From: Paraphaeosphaeria minitans
Lineage: Eukaryota; Ascomycota; Dothideomycetes; Pleosporales; Didymosphaeriaceae
Length of the DNA: 64,000 nucleotides
Direction: 5' to 3'
Assembly: GCA_015832175.1 (NCBI GenBank)
Contig: WJXW01000011.1
Location: 434,001 to 498,000 of the forward strand
The translations under genes and the position numbers were made by a program. The notes beneath the pieces were generated by a model, which was not told the DNA's origin, did no database searches, and worked only from the letters and a program-made list of their open reading frames with translations. Below are positions 33,044 to 45,318 of the stretch, one piece after another; positions within the stretch are counted from its first letter, which is position 1; each line of letters starts with the position of its first letter.

Positions 33044-34204
33044 TGTGTGGCAAGAGCAATGGGCGATGGGGGGATGCCTACCGAGCTCTTCGATGATGAG
33101 GTTCAAGGGCGCTGGAGTTTAGGGCTTGGCGCTCAGCGACATCAGGAAAGCCGCGATTGGTCAGCTTTAGCCCCGTACAAAAACCCTTCCGCGCGCTCAG
33201 GACCTTCTCTTCTTCAACTCATTCTGGGCCGTATTTATTGTGGGAAAGATGGGCGCGCCGCTCGCAAGAGCAGCGTGCATTCTGTCCATTTCTTCCTCTG
33301 CATTCTGCCCTAGAGCGCGACTCGCCGGGCGCCGTAGCTGGAGCAGATGAGATTTCTCTATGATATCTTGTTCCTTACCAACGTCGCTACATACCCTCCA
33401 AATTTCTTCTATCGCTATATGCATGATAATGTGTGATCGCCAAAACACTTTGCAAGGCTATGCCAACATTCATAGCGGTGCATATGTCGGTGGAGTTTCG
33501 ACAGGCACAATTGTACTTCAGGCCCTGCACGTTAAACATGCGACAACTGTACAGAACGGACACTAACACGTGGCGTTCCGCGGCACATGTAGCGTGATTG
33601 TCCTTAGCGACTAGTAGTCAACAGGATCCGAGACGCAAAGCCGTCCAGACCAATTCCGCGATGGTTGGTGGTCGGACCAAAGTGTTCGGCAAAGACTTGA
33701 CAAATGCTCCGAAAAGGCTCTGATTTTTATGCTGTTGGTCAGAGCGCTGTTGAGGCTGATTGCGAATGAGCAGAGCCGCTAGGCCGGGTTCCGGAAAGCT
33801 ATCTTGTGTTCGCGAAAATAGCAGTACTATTTGACACCAGTACAACAGCTCGCAAGTCCCCAGTTCGGTAACTACATCATTGGCCATGCAAAGTATACAC
33901 AACATCTCAAAGCTTCTTGTGAGACCCTCCAGAGTAACCGAAATAGCAACTTTCCAAGGACACGTCACAACCATAGGAGATAGATATGAATCAGAACTGA
34001 GCTAAATTGACAGAAGAAACGGGATCTTCGCATGATGGATAAGATTACACAGAAAGACCATTGCTCCACCAAAGACCCGTCGGCATTAGATGTTCGCCCC
34101 TTTGCGCAATGGTATACATTTTGTACAGATTGAGGAGAGCCATCACCGACGAGCCCGTTTGACACAATAGTCCACCCTCATTTTTTCCCACTACCACAAT
34201 GCGT
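33044..34204. other. Intergenic between NDUFS1 and ATP2
   Basis: 1.16 kb. The 33044-33300 part should be the NDUFS1 promoter, and the part next to 34204 the ATP2 3' UTR. Short frames only. No other feature was seen. Confidence 0.45.
33156..33160 (-). promoter_or_regulatory. CCAAT box upstream of the complex I gene
   Basis: CCAAT on the minus strand, about 113 bp before the start codon at 33043. The HAP/CCAAT-binding complex is a known regulator of fungal respiratory genes. Function here is inferred from position only. Confidence 0.4.
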
Positions 34205-35906
<1,702 letters not shown>

Positions 35907-38049
35907 TGTGTGAGATGTGGGAGGATGGGTTGGGGGGAGTGGAGTGGTGATGGAAGGAGGTGAGAGCTTTTAGCTGCGAGCCGAAGTTCTCCTTCGCGGA
36001 AGCCGCGCTAGCCCATCTTGGTTTGGTAGCCTCGAGCTCCCAGGACAACAATCCGACGCCTCGCATGGACCACATGGCAGCACAGTCGCGAACAGATTTT
36101 GCTCTTATTCCAATTCATGGAAGTCGCTGTAGATTATGACGGCCCTGGAATAGATGGTGCAACAACCGATGGCAACGAGACTTGCAGCTCAAACGTACGG
36201 ACGAATGGTTCTATGCCGAGGCCATGCTGCACAACAAGTCACCATTGTTACTTGAGCAATTTAGTCACGCATATGAATTATTCTTGATTGCCTATAGATT
36301 TAATGTGGACCATGAACACACCACTTGCTTGCAGAGATATCATCTTCCACTATGGATCGGGACTTTTCGGGATGCAACTGCAGAGGGCAACAAAAATCAT
36401 CAAACATCGAGGCTGTTGTTTCTGCAATAAAGTTCAACAACAAAAGCAGTAAAATCCAAGGAACCCGAGAGCTTGCGGTGCATAGGTTCTTACTAGGTTC
36501 AACTCAAACTTAAAGCCGAGACTATACTACGCCAGAATGTAAGCCAAATACCAGCAAGCCGGAATTAGACTTGCATATTTTTCAGGTCCCGCGCTCAAGA
36601 GACTGAAGAAGTCTATGCGCAGCAATTAGTGCTCACACAAACACATTGTACTGCCTGTCTGCGCTCCATTGAGAACAATTATTCTCTTGACTATCTTCTT
36701 CACGCCGGTAACGTGGCAAACCCTTAGAAAGCTTCACATATCATAGAGTTCTGTTGTCCGGATCACAAACGAAGAGTTGACGCGCGATGCTCACATTCTA
36801 TTATGTCACGGTAGGAATTGCGATCACTGGTTATCTTTCATCACGTAGAACCAACTCCAAAGTCCTAATGACTGAATGGAATTAGAACCCCTCCAAGGAA
36901 TGCGATTGCTAATTAACACTCTTTTCCTCGCCTTTCCCGGACTGTGAAATTTCTAAGGCAAACAAACACCCTTTAGAATACCTTAATGAGCGTGAACACA
37001 TTGTATGAATGGATACAAGTCTATAATACGCATGTGTTATGTAATATGTTTCCTCGTGGGGCTGCAACGTGTAAGCAAAGTTACCTACTAGAGGGAAGGT
37101 TGTAAGATCGGTTCAGCCGATGTGATAAAAACACCCCCGTTACCTCCTATAGGCACGGGCTGTTGAACTAGGATCTTCCGCACAGCTAAGTAAATACCAA
37201 GGACATAGATGCATCTACAAACATACTCTGATCTGATCCGCCGCTGTCTTCCAATCTATCACCGAGTGAAATGTCGCGATGGGAAACATGGAGAGATTTA
37301 CTATAACTTTTAAAATTTACCAACACGAAGGATCAGCATCTCTTCAAAACACTTCTCTATGAGAGTCTTTTTAAACACTTCACTGATCGAACCGTAGTGG
37401 AAAAGTAAAATGATAGCAGCTCACAGCAGAAGCTTGTAATAGTTAACTTACGCTCAATATACCTGACGCTATCTTATGTAGAGAGGATACCGTAAGTGTC
37501 AAAAAGGTGGACTTGTCACAAGCATGTTGAAGAAAAGGTACAAGGCAATGCACATCCTAACTGAAAGAGTAGATTAGAATGGAACGATGACATTGCAGGA
37601 AAGCAACTATTGCATAGTCTACACATTGTTAACTTAAACATGATAGCCTTTCCTCGTAATGCAATAGACATTTACGGACTGCAGTCCGACAATACAGAAA
37701 AGATAGGGACCCAGGGCCTAAGGTGTGATGAACGACCTTTTTCCATAGACTTTCCTTCTGAAACGATCGTTGCTAGCTCGGGTATGAGTTTATCGCAGAT
37801 TAACTTTCGATTCTCGTTCGTGATTTGATATAGAAGGAGCCCTCCCGCCATATAGTCGACGTATGCAAAGGTACCTGCGTCAAGTGCGTTCGTAGTCGCA
37901 GCCGTAGGTAAGTTATGGTTGGCTCGTGCGATCCCTGCCCAACGCGCGAACATTGAACGCGGGGAAAACACGTCGAGCACCGTGAGCGCATAAACACGCC
38001 AGTAAACATTGCCGACCACCCATGCCGCAAGCGTACGCCCGTCGCATCC
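35907..38049. other. 2.1-kb divergent intergenic region, somewhat AT-richer
   Basis: This lies between the divergent ATP2 and GCP2 genes and must hold both promoters. From about 36500 to 37600 the sequence is AT-richer than the genes, but it is not the stop-rich TA pattern of the first 5 kb. Frames such as 37672-38061 minus have no recognised features. No repeats or RNA genes were seen. Confidence 0.4.
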
Positions 38050-40908
38050 ATGTCCACACACAATCCCAACGCCAGGAATTCGGCTGCTGCTGAGCGACGG
38101 TCCGCCAACTATGCAGCGTCAACGCAGAGGCCCCGCGTGCCTTCTAGAAGTCTGAGTACAGACACCCCAGACGAGAGGCACGCCTCGACGTCGCAGACAC
38201 GCAAGCAGTCTGTATCCGGCATGGGCGAGCGGCGCGTAGAAAGGCGCGAGGTCAGGGAAAGAGATATTGAGGTGCGACGCACAAGGAGCCCGCTCAAGCA
38301 CACGTCGGAGAGCCGAGTCAATACGCGAACGAGGACAGAGAAGCCGGCGCGGGAAGAGAGGGAACGACCAGGGACGGCAGAGCATGCAAGGACGAAGTCG
38401 GAACCTGAGAAGCCATGGGATCCTCGAGCCAGCCTCATACCGCATACGACCGCTCCGCTAGCGACGCGCATTTCGATACCTCCGCTTGCTTCGACGGCGC
38501 CGGCAAAGTTACAGCCTACACCACTCGCGCAGTTATCACTTGATCAGCAGGAGAGCGCTATCATAGAGGATCTACTCTTTGTGTTCATGGGATTCGAGGG
38601 ACAGTACATTCGATTCACCGATTCGTACAATCCACATGAAGAGAAGGAACGTCTTGTTGGGCCGCAGTTCCGCATACTGCCTGGTCTAGATCCGAGTCTG
38701 AGAGACCTGACAAAGTCAATGTTGAGAATGGCGACGCATTACATCGCGGTGGAAACTTGCGTCGAGGTGCTTAGCAGAGAGGAATACGGCTCGGTCAATC
38801 ATTCGCTTTGCGCGGCTGTAAGGCGACTGCTGAAGGACTACTTGACGCTGATGGCGCAGTTGGAACATCAAATGCTGACGAACCATTCATTCACTTTGCA
38901 TGTGCTGAACCTGCATACCAAGCAGACGAGCCACATGCTGTTTCAGCTATATACTACGGGGATCGAGCTGCTGAAGGCGAATGGGATATTGGATGACGAC
39001 AAAGAATCCGACTCTGAAGACGACACGGAGAACTTCGAGGCAATACTGGAGTCAGTACGAGAGGGTGGGAATGTTCAGTTAGGAACCAAAAAGATATGCA
39101 AAGGAGGAAGCGTGCTGGGACTCATAACACGGCGACTCGCTTCCATGTCAGGCGATCCTGCAGCACGAGAGCTTCTCACGACGTTATTACGAGAAGCAAG
39201 CAAACCATACATGGCGATGCTGAACGAGTGGCTGCATCACGGCGGCATTCGAGATCCACATGCCGAGTTCATGATAAAAGAGTCGAAGAGCATCAAGCGG
39301 GAACGGTTGGACCAAGATTACACGGACGAGTATTGGGACAAGCGTTACACTATGCGAGATGTACTAGTACCACCACAGCTAGAGGGCGTGAAAGATAAGG
39401 TCTTGCTCGCCGGCAAGTACCTCAACGTTGTTCGCGAGTGCGGCGGAGTCGACATCAGTGGGAAAGTGCAAGATGTACCTACGAGCTTCGACGACGCCCG
39501 GGTTTTGGATAACGTAAACTCTGCATACGCCTACGCCAACTCCTCACTTTTCGAACTCCTCCTCACGACTCACCAGCTGCCTGCGCGGTTACGATCGCTC
39601 AAGCACTACTTCTTCCTCGACCGGTCAGACTTCTTTTCATACTTCCTGGAGCTGGGAGGCTCCGAGCTTAAGAAGCCAGCGAAGAACGTCAACGTCGGCA
39701 AGCTACAGTCACTGCTCGATATCATCGTCCGACAGCCCGGCTCCCTCGCCGCCGAAGACCCCTACAAAGAAGACATCAAAGTACAAATCATCGAAACCGG
39801 CCTGACCAACTGGCTCATGAAGATCGTCACTGTGACCGGCCTCGACCAAGAAGCCGCCAACGCCGGCTCAATCACAAATTACACGCCCGCTACCACGGAC
39901 AAAGCCTCCGTCACCGACGACAGCAATCTCACCGGCTACGGCGCCCTCGTGTTCGACTACGCAATGCCGTTCCCTCTCTCTCTCGTCGTCTCCCGCGTCA
40001 CCCTCACCCGCTACCAGCTCCTCTTCCGCTACCTCCTCTCCCTCCGCCATCTCGAAAACAGCCTCGTCGACTGCTGGGGCGAACAGGGCAAGACGGCAAC
40101 CTGGAAACACCGCTCGCGCAACCCGCGCATCGAGCTCTGGAAACGCAAGGCCTGGACCCTGCGCGCCCGCATGCTCGTCTTCACGCAGCAGCTCTTGTAC
40201 TACTGCACCGCAGAGGTCATCGAGCCGAACTGGGTCGCCCTCATGTCGCGCCTCACGCAGGAGGACGCGGCGGATGCGCGGGCCAGGACGTCGCGGGCGG
40301 ACGGCGATGCGGGCGTCAAGCGCACCGTCGACGAGCTGATGCAGGACCACGTCGATTTCCTGGCGACGTGTCTGAAGGAGTGTATGCTGACGAACAGCAA
40401 GCTGCTGCGGGTGCGCATCCCCTTTTCTTTTTCCTTTTTTCTCCCCTCCCCCACCTCTACCCACCTACCTATCTATCTACCTATCTTTCTTTCCTTCCTT
40501 CCCTATGCAGCTGGACGCCACTAACGCAGCAAAACACAGATCAACAACAAAATCACATCCACGTGCCAAATGTTCGCCGCCTTCACCCAGGCCCTCTCCC
40601 GCTACCTCATCACCTCGGACCCGGACCTCGTCGCCTCCGCCAACGCCGCCGCCGCCGCCTCGTCCAACGCGCCCTCGGCCTCCCGCCAAGGCCCTTACGT
40701 CTACGATCCCCACCGCGTCGACAAGATGTTCGACATGCTCGCCAAGTACGAGGAGAACTTTGCCCGGCACCTCAAGATCCTGCTGGATACCCTCAACTAC
40801 CTTGCCGCGACCGAGACGGTGGTCTTCTTGAGTCTGTGTGCGAGGCTGCAGTCTGCCGGGGAGGGGGGCATGGTGGCCATGGTCGTGGGGGAGGGGTTTG
40901 GGGTGTAG
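38050..40908 (+). CDS. SPC97: Gamma-tubulin complex component 2 (GCP2/Spc97)
   Basis: Two exons, 38050-40410 and 40540-40908, 909 residues. Residues 1-155 are basic, Ser/Thr-rich and probably disordered. The Spc97/Spc98 family region follows: QESAIIEDLLFVFMGFEGQY (about 175-195), LCAAVRRLLKDYLTLMAQLE (about 255), SGDPAARELLTTLLREASKP (about 370), WLHHGGIRDPHAEFMI (about 396-411), and the C-terminal GRIP2-like half with YFFLDRSDFFSYFLE (about 515) to FARHLKILLDTLNYL at the end. In GCP2 the protein pairs with GCP3 and gamma-tubulin to make the small complex that nucleates microtubules at the spindle pole body. The HGGIxDPxxEFmI segment is the usual mark separating GCP2 from GCP3. The intron is 129 nt with an exceptional pyrimidine tract (about 40424-40505). 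Confidence 0.93.
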
Positions 40909-41311
40909 GAGGGAGGCGAAACGGGACAGGGCGCGGGGCGAGGGTGGGGCGTTGTTGTTTGCGGGCATGTGGTTATTGTTTTGTGTGGCTTCTGCGGGGC
41001 GGGGTCTGGGGAGAGGATACCACGTCCGTGCCGCCATGGGCGTTATCAGCGTTGTGCAGCGTAACGGATGAGCAACTGGCGCATCACTGGACCGGAGATC
41101 ATCTTGTCATGTCATTCGATAGAACCCTAAAGGGAATGTATTCTGTAAAAGTGACTTGATTCTTGACAATGGTATAGAATAACACCAACCGTGAGCGGTA
41201 ACGCCAGTCCCATCCCTACCCAACCCATCTAATCACCAAACTATCTAAAACCAAGCGCCAGTGCTATGCATGACCAAGAACTCTTCCTTTGCCTTCCATC
41301 CTACTACGAAC
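40909..41311. other. Convergent intergenic region
   Basis: 400 bp between the 3' ends of GCP2 and the choline-transporter-like gene. G-rich just after the GCP2 stop. Nothing else was seen. Confidence 0.45.
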
Positions 41312-43662
41312 CTAGACTTCGTACCTCCCCCGCCCCCGCCCACTGACCTCATTCCCAAACAATCTCCCCGCCTCAATGCAAAACCTCGCATCCCCACTGC
41401 CATCCCTCCCCACCTCACTTCCCCAGCATATCAGTGCCGCATCAAGAATACCCCCGAGCACGCCCTCCATCGCGCCTAGCGCCCCCCACCCAATCGCCGC
41501 GCTAATCAGCCCAACGACATACGCGTACAGACTGCCCGTATACGGCACCGTCTCGTTCCCCATCTTCAGCATCCTGGCGGTAGACACCCACCCACCGAAG
41601 CCCAGTGCAAGCGTGATGACCCATCGGATGGCGTGAAGCAGCGTCTTGCTAAGGCAGTACGAGACGATCGAGGGGCGCGGCTGGGACGTCGCGAAGGAGC
41701 GTGGACCGAGAGTCGTCGACGGCGAGGAGGAAATGAAGGTCATTTCGCTGATGCTGCGGGAGGCTTGGGCCAGGGGCACGCTGTGGATGGAGGCGTACGT
41801 GAGGGTGAGCGGGTTCGTCAGGACGGCGATGGAGGTCGGGAGGACGTGGAAGACGCATGCGCTGATCCACCTCGTGATGCGGCGCGGCAGGGCCAGGAGC
41901 GGAAGCCGGACGAGGAGGGATAGGAATGTGGAGAAGCATATAGTCCCAGCCATAGTATAGAACGCGTGGAACAAAGACGCCTGAACCATGGCGCGCGGCG
42001 GGGTGGGATTCGTGTTGCGGTGGAAGTACCAGTGGCTGACTGTCGCAGCAGTGCTGACGCGCTGGATTCCGGCAATCACACTGAGTGTCCAGAAGTAGTC
42101 GAAGAAGAAGGCTGCACCGAGCCACCAGGTACTCATGTCGATGACCCAGCCGGACGTGGTGGAGTGTCCTCCGAGGAACAGACCCGTGAACATGAAAACC
42201 CAGATCCAGGACCACACCACGACCGCAGCGAGGGTGGCAATGCCAATAAAGAGGAGGTGGAAGTTCGCCTGTAGGATCTCGCCAGAGAATTCGAGCATCC
42301 TGGTAGCCTTGTCCAGAGCATGGCGCCCTTTTACGACCGTGTAGAGCCATCCTACGCAGAAGATAGCTGGACCGAGAGAGAGCCACCGCATCACTTTATC
42401 TTGCGTACTCTTGCCGTTCCATGTACCCTTGAAACTGGATATGAGCGGGTAGAGGAAGAAGGAGAAGGAGATTACTGGTACGGCGACTAGAAGAACCATG
42501 ACCAGTGGTCGTGCAAATGAACGTAGTAATGATAGCCAGAGAAGGCCCACCAACACGGATACTAGCGAGTAAACACCGATCAGATGGAACGACGAGTGCA
42601 AGACCGTGTATATCGTGTCACCCAATGGGTGCTTCTTGTCTGGTGGTGCATCCTGCAGCCATGCCAAAAAGACAACGCCGACAAGGGCGCATTTTGCGAG
42701 GAGAAACATCTCTGCCCAGAAGAAATTATGTCGTGGCTGTACTATGGCCTCTGCAGTGACAAGCTGCGGATCGGAATCAGAACCGGGTCCTGGCTGCTGC
42801 AAGAGCGTATCTTCGTCTGTTTCCTGCGGTATCGGCAACTGGGTTCGAAGCGGGCTCCTCCCGCGCGGTCGTCTGGGTGGATTCCGAAGCTGCTGGTACG
42901 ATGGCGGTGGCTCGACGTCTCTCGATAGTTCGCTTTCATCATCCTCCAAGCTTCCGCGATTTGTCGACGACAACTCAACATCGACCAGTTTGGCATTATT
43001 ATGGCTACTCGGTGCGGCGCTCGATTCGGACAAGGGGACACTTGAATTCCTCGTTTCTTGATCCATCTGTGTAAGGGTGGTAGATCTCCCTCGTGCCGGG
43101 TTGTCATCCTTCCACGAGCTCTTTATGCCCCGACCGAGGCCGTAGGTGGCGTCGCCCTCGATGCTGGCGCCGTCTGCGGTGTGGTCGGATTTCGGCTCCA
43201 TGTCGTCGTCTGTTTCTGCCGACTCGGACAGATTGCTGACGCCGAACTGGGCGCGTGAGCGGCGCAAGGCGTAGTGGTCTGCCATCTCGCGATCGTGCTC
43301 GGCATGGTCGTCCTCTTCTCGGAAGTCGCCCGTCGCGGAATAGAACAAAGGCGCGGGCGCGTTGGAGGTTCGGGAGGCGAACGGGTACCGCGACATGGCC
43401 TGCGAGTTGTATGGGTTCATGTTGCGGCGCTGGAAGTAGCTGCCCGAGGGCCGTGAGCGGGAGGATGGCCGCTGTCTGTCTGACCGAGGCTGGAGAAACG
43501 GCGAGTCAGGCTGGCCGAGAGATACTCGCGACGCAGACTGCGACTGCGAGAGGAACTTGGAGGCATCTGCGGCATGCTGGTCAGTCACACGAGGCGGGCA
43601 TCCTAAGACGGAGGCGCGGGATCTGTCACATGGGCGCAGGCGCACTCACACTCGGAAAACAT
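41312..43662 (-). CDS. Choline-transporter-like (CTL/Pns1 family) membrane protein
   Basis: Two exons on the minus strand: 43662-43650 (13 nt) and 43566-41312, 755 residues. The short first exon restores MFSEYASKFLSQSQSAS. Residues 1-275 are hydrophilic, acidic and Ser-rich. About ten membrane helices follow, beginning FFWAEMFLLAKCALVGVVFL and including FHLIGVYSLVSVLVGLLWLS, LVMVLLVAVPVISFSFFLYP and the CTL-family region with VSHWYFHR (about residue 525). The C-terminus repeats hydrophobic spans and the family's LGxxLGxAGT-like turn (YVVGLISAAIGWGALG). Members include S. pombe Ctl1 and yeast Pns1. Some move choline, but transport activity of fungal members is not settled. The frame cannot start inside exon 2 without losing the conserved N-terminus. 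Confidence 0.88.
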
Positions 43663-44476
43663 GGTAACGTGTGGGCTGCTCGCGTGCCTGGGGTCCAGCT
43701 CGCAGGCAGCGCTCGTATTTTATTTTATTTTGATTCGGGTGTCGAGTCAGCCGTGCGTGAGGCGGACGGGTCGAGAGGCAGCAGCTCGAGATGGATGACG
43801 CAGCATCCACAGGCGGCGTGCCGCGGCAAGCGATGGAACTGGCGTGGTTGGTGTGTGGCGGGCGGTGATTTTGGCGACATGCGTGTGGATGGAGAGAAGC
43901 AGAGGGCTGTCTGTTGGAGGAAGAGGAAGCTAGTAGGGAGGAGAGTCGTAGGAGCATATCGCTCGTCCAGCAGCCACCCCAGGCCCAGCGATGCAGCCCG
44001 AGGACCGGCGCCACTCGCTACTCGCTGCTCCGAGCTTAGCGCGGCTCTCATGCGGAGGCGTCACAGGTCCTCATTCACACTAGGTAGATATCATTCACAC
44101 CAGATAGGTACCATTCACACTAGATGCCATTCACATCTGCTGTCGCTGCAAGAAGAAGACGATAGACAAATAATCCGAGAACGTGAAGCTCGAGTACACC
44201 GTCGTGATTGTGCCATCCCACACGTCTCTGGAAGGTGCAGCGGTCACGCCTTCCTTCTTCGGCAAACAGCTGCGCCACACCCAGAGACATCGTGGGTGAA
44301 TGACGATGCTTCAGCCACACTTCGCGATTCACCGACGCTAGAAGACCAGCCCCCGTTCCCCCAGGTTAAACCAAACCCACCAAGCAACTCTGTACCAAGA
44401 TAGCCGACTTTATACCAGCCCATAAACATTTCGCTTCCAGCATCGCTCCTGCTGCCCTTGGGCCCAAACCCCCGTC
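43663..44476. promoter_or_regulatory. Divergent promoter region with 20-bp tandem repeat
   Basis: 814 bp between the start codons of the CTL-like and Rab genes. It contains the tandem repeat at 44072-44137, listed separately, and otherwise no feature. A long plus-strand frame across 43255-44403 is antisense to the CTL gene and is not considered coding. Confidence 0.5.
44072..44137 (+). repeat. 20-bp tandem repeat, CATTCACACYAG units
   Basis: Units beginning CATTCACAC start at 44072, 44092, 44112 and 44128 (the third is shortened to 16 bp, the last reads CATTCACAT). The consensus is CATTCACACYAGRTAGRTAY. It sits 340-405 bp upstream of the Rab start and about 410 bp upstream of the CTL start. 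Confidence 0.9.
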
Positions 44477-45318
44477 ATGACGCAACCGTGGGATTACATC
44501 GCGAAGATAGTCTCTCTCGGGGACTCAGGCTGCGGCAAGTCCAGTGTACGCCATCACCCTCCTTCCGCAAACCCACCCACTGACCTTACCACCAGCTCAC
44601 CATTCGCCTCTGCGAAGGCCGCTTCTCTCCCCACCACGACGTCACTATCGGCGTCGAATTCGGCTCGCGCATCGTCCCCGTCGGTCCGCCCGCCTCCCAC
44701 GCCCTCACCATCAACTCCCCCACCAAACCCCCTCCCTCTACACCCGAATCCGCACCCGCGCCCAAGAACCAAAAACCCCCGGAGCAGAAACACATGAAGC
44801 TTAGCCTGTGGGACACCGCCGGCCAGGAAACCTACAAGAGCATCACCCGGAGCTACTTCCGCGGCGCGAGCGGCGCGCTGCTGGTCTTCGACATCTCGCG
44901 CAAGAATACGTTTCTGAGCGCGACGAGCTGGCTCGCGGATCTGCGGCAGATCGCAGAGGAGAACATTGTCGTCGTGCTGGTGGGGAATAAGTCTGATCTT
45001 GCGGCGTCGAGTATAGTATCCGGGGAGGAGAGCGCGGACAACAAGCGCCAAGTATCGAAAGAGGAGGCGGAGGAGTGGTGCAAGGCAAATGGCGTGATGC
45101 AGTACGTCGAGACATCTGCGAAATCGGGCGAGGGCGTCGAGCGCGCGTTTCTGGAGGTTGCGGAGAGGATATATCAGAATATTGAGGCGGGGAGGTACGA
45201 CCTTAATGATCGAAGATCGGGGGTGAAAGGACCGGGGGCTGGGGGTGGGAACACGGCCAAATTAAATCTGGGGATGAACGATGGGAAGGGGAAAGCGGCG
45301 GGAGGGAAGTGCTGTTAG
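44477..45318 (+). CDS. Rab-family small GTPase with proline-rich insert
   Basis: Two exons, 44477-44545 and 44596-45318, 263 residues. The start is MTQPWDYIAKIVSLGD. The G boxes are intact: G1 GDSGCGKSS (15-23), switch I HHDVTIGVEFGS (36-47), G3 WDTAGQE (95-101), G4 NKSD, and G5 ETSAKSGEG. The C-terminal GGKCC gives the double-cysteine geranylgeranylation motif. Between switch I and G3, residues about 53-88 form an insert rich in Pro, Ala, Ser and Lys (PTKPPPSTPESAPAPKNQKP) where ordinary Rabs have a short beta-hairpin. The sequence is in frame with no splice consensus to remove it. A Rab4/Rab14-like (Ypt4-type) endosomal assignment is a guess from the WDYIAK start. Its role would be in membrane traffic. 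Confidence 0.92.

Noticed and set aside
37672..38061. Minus-strand frame of 129 codons overlapping the GCP2 start
   Set aside because: Parts look protein-like, but it overlaps the GCP2 start codon, has no recognised motif and no supporting splice sites.
43255..44403. Plus-strand frame of 382 codons
   Set aside because: It runs antisense over the first part of the CTL-like gene and into the shared promoter. It is low-complexity (Arg/Gly/Ser), with no family features, and is explained by high G+C.
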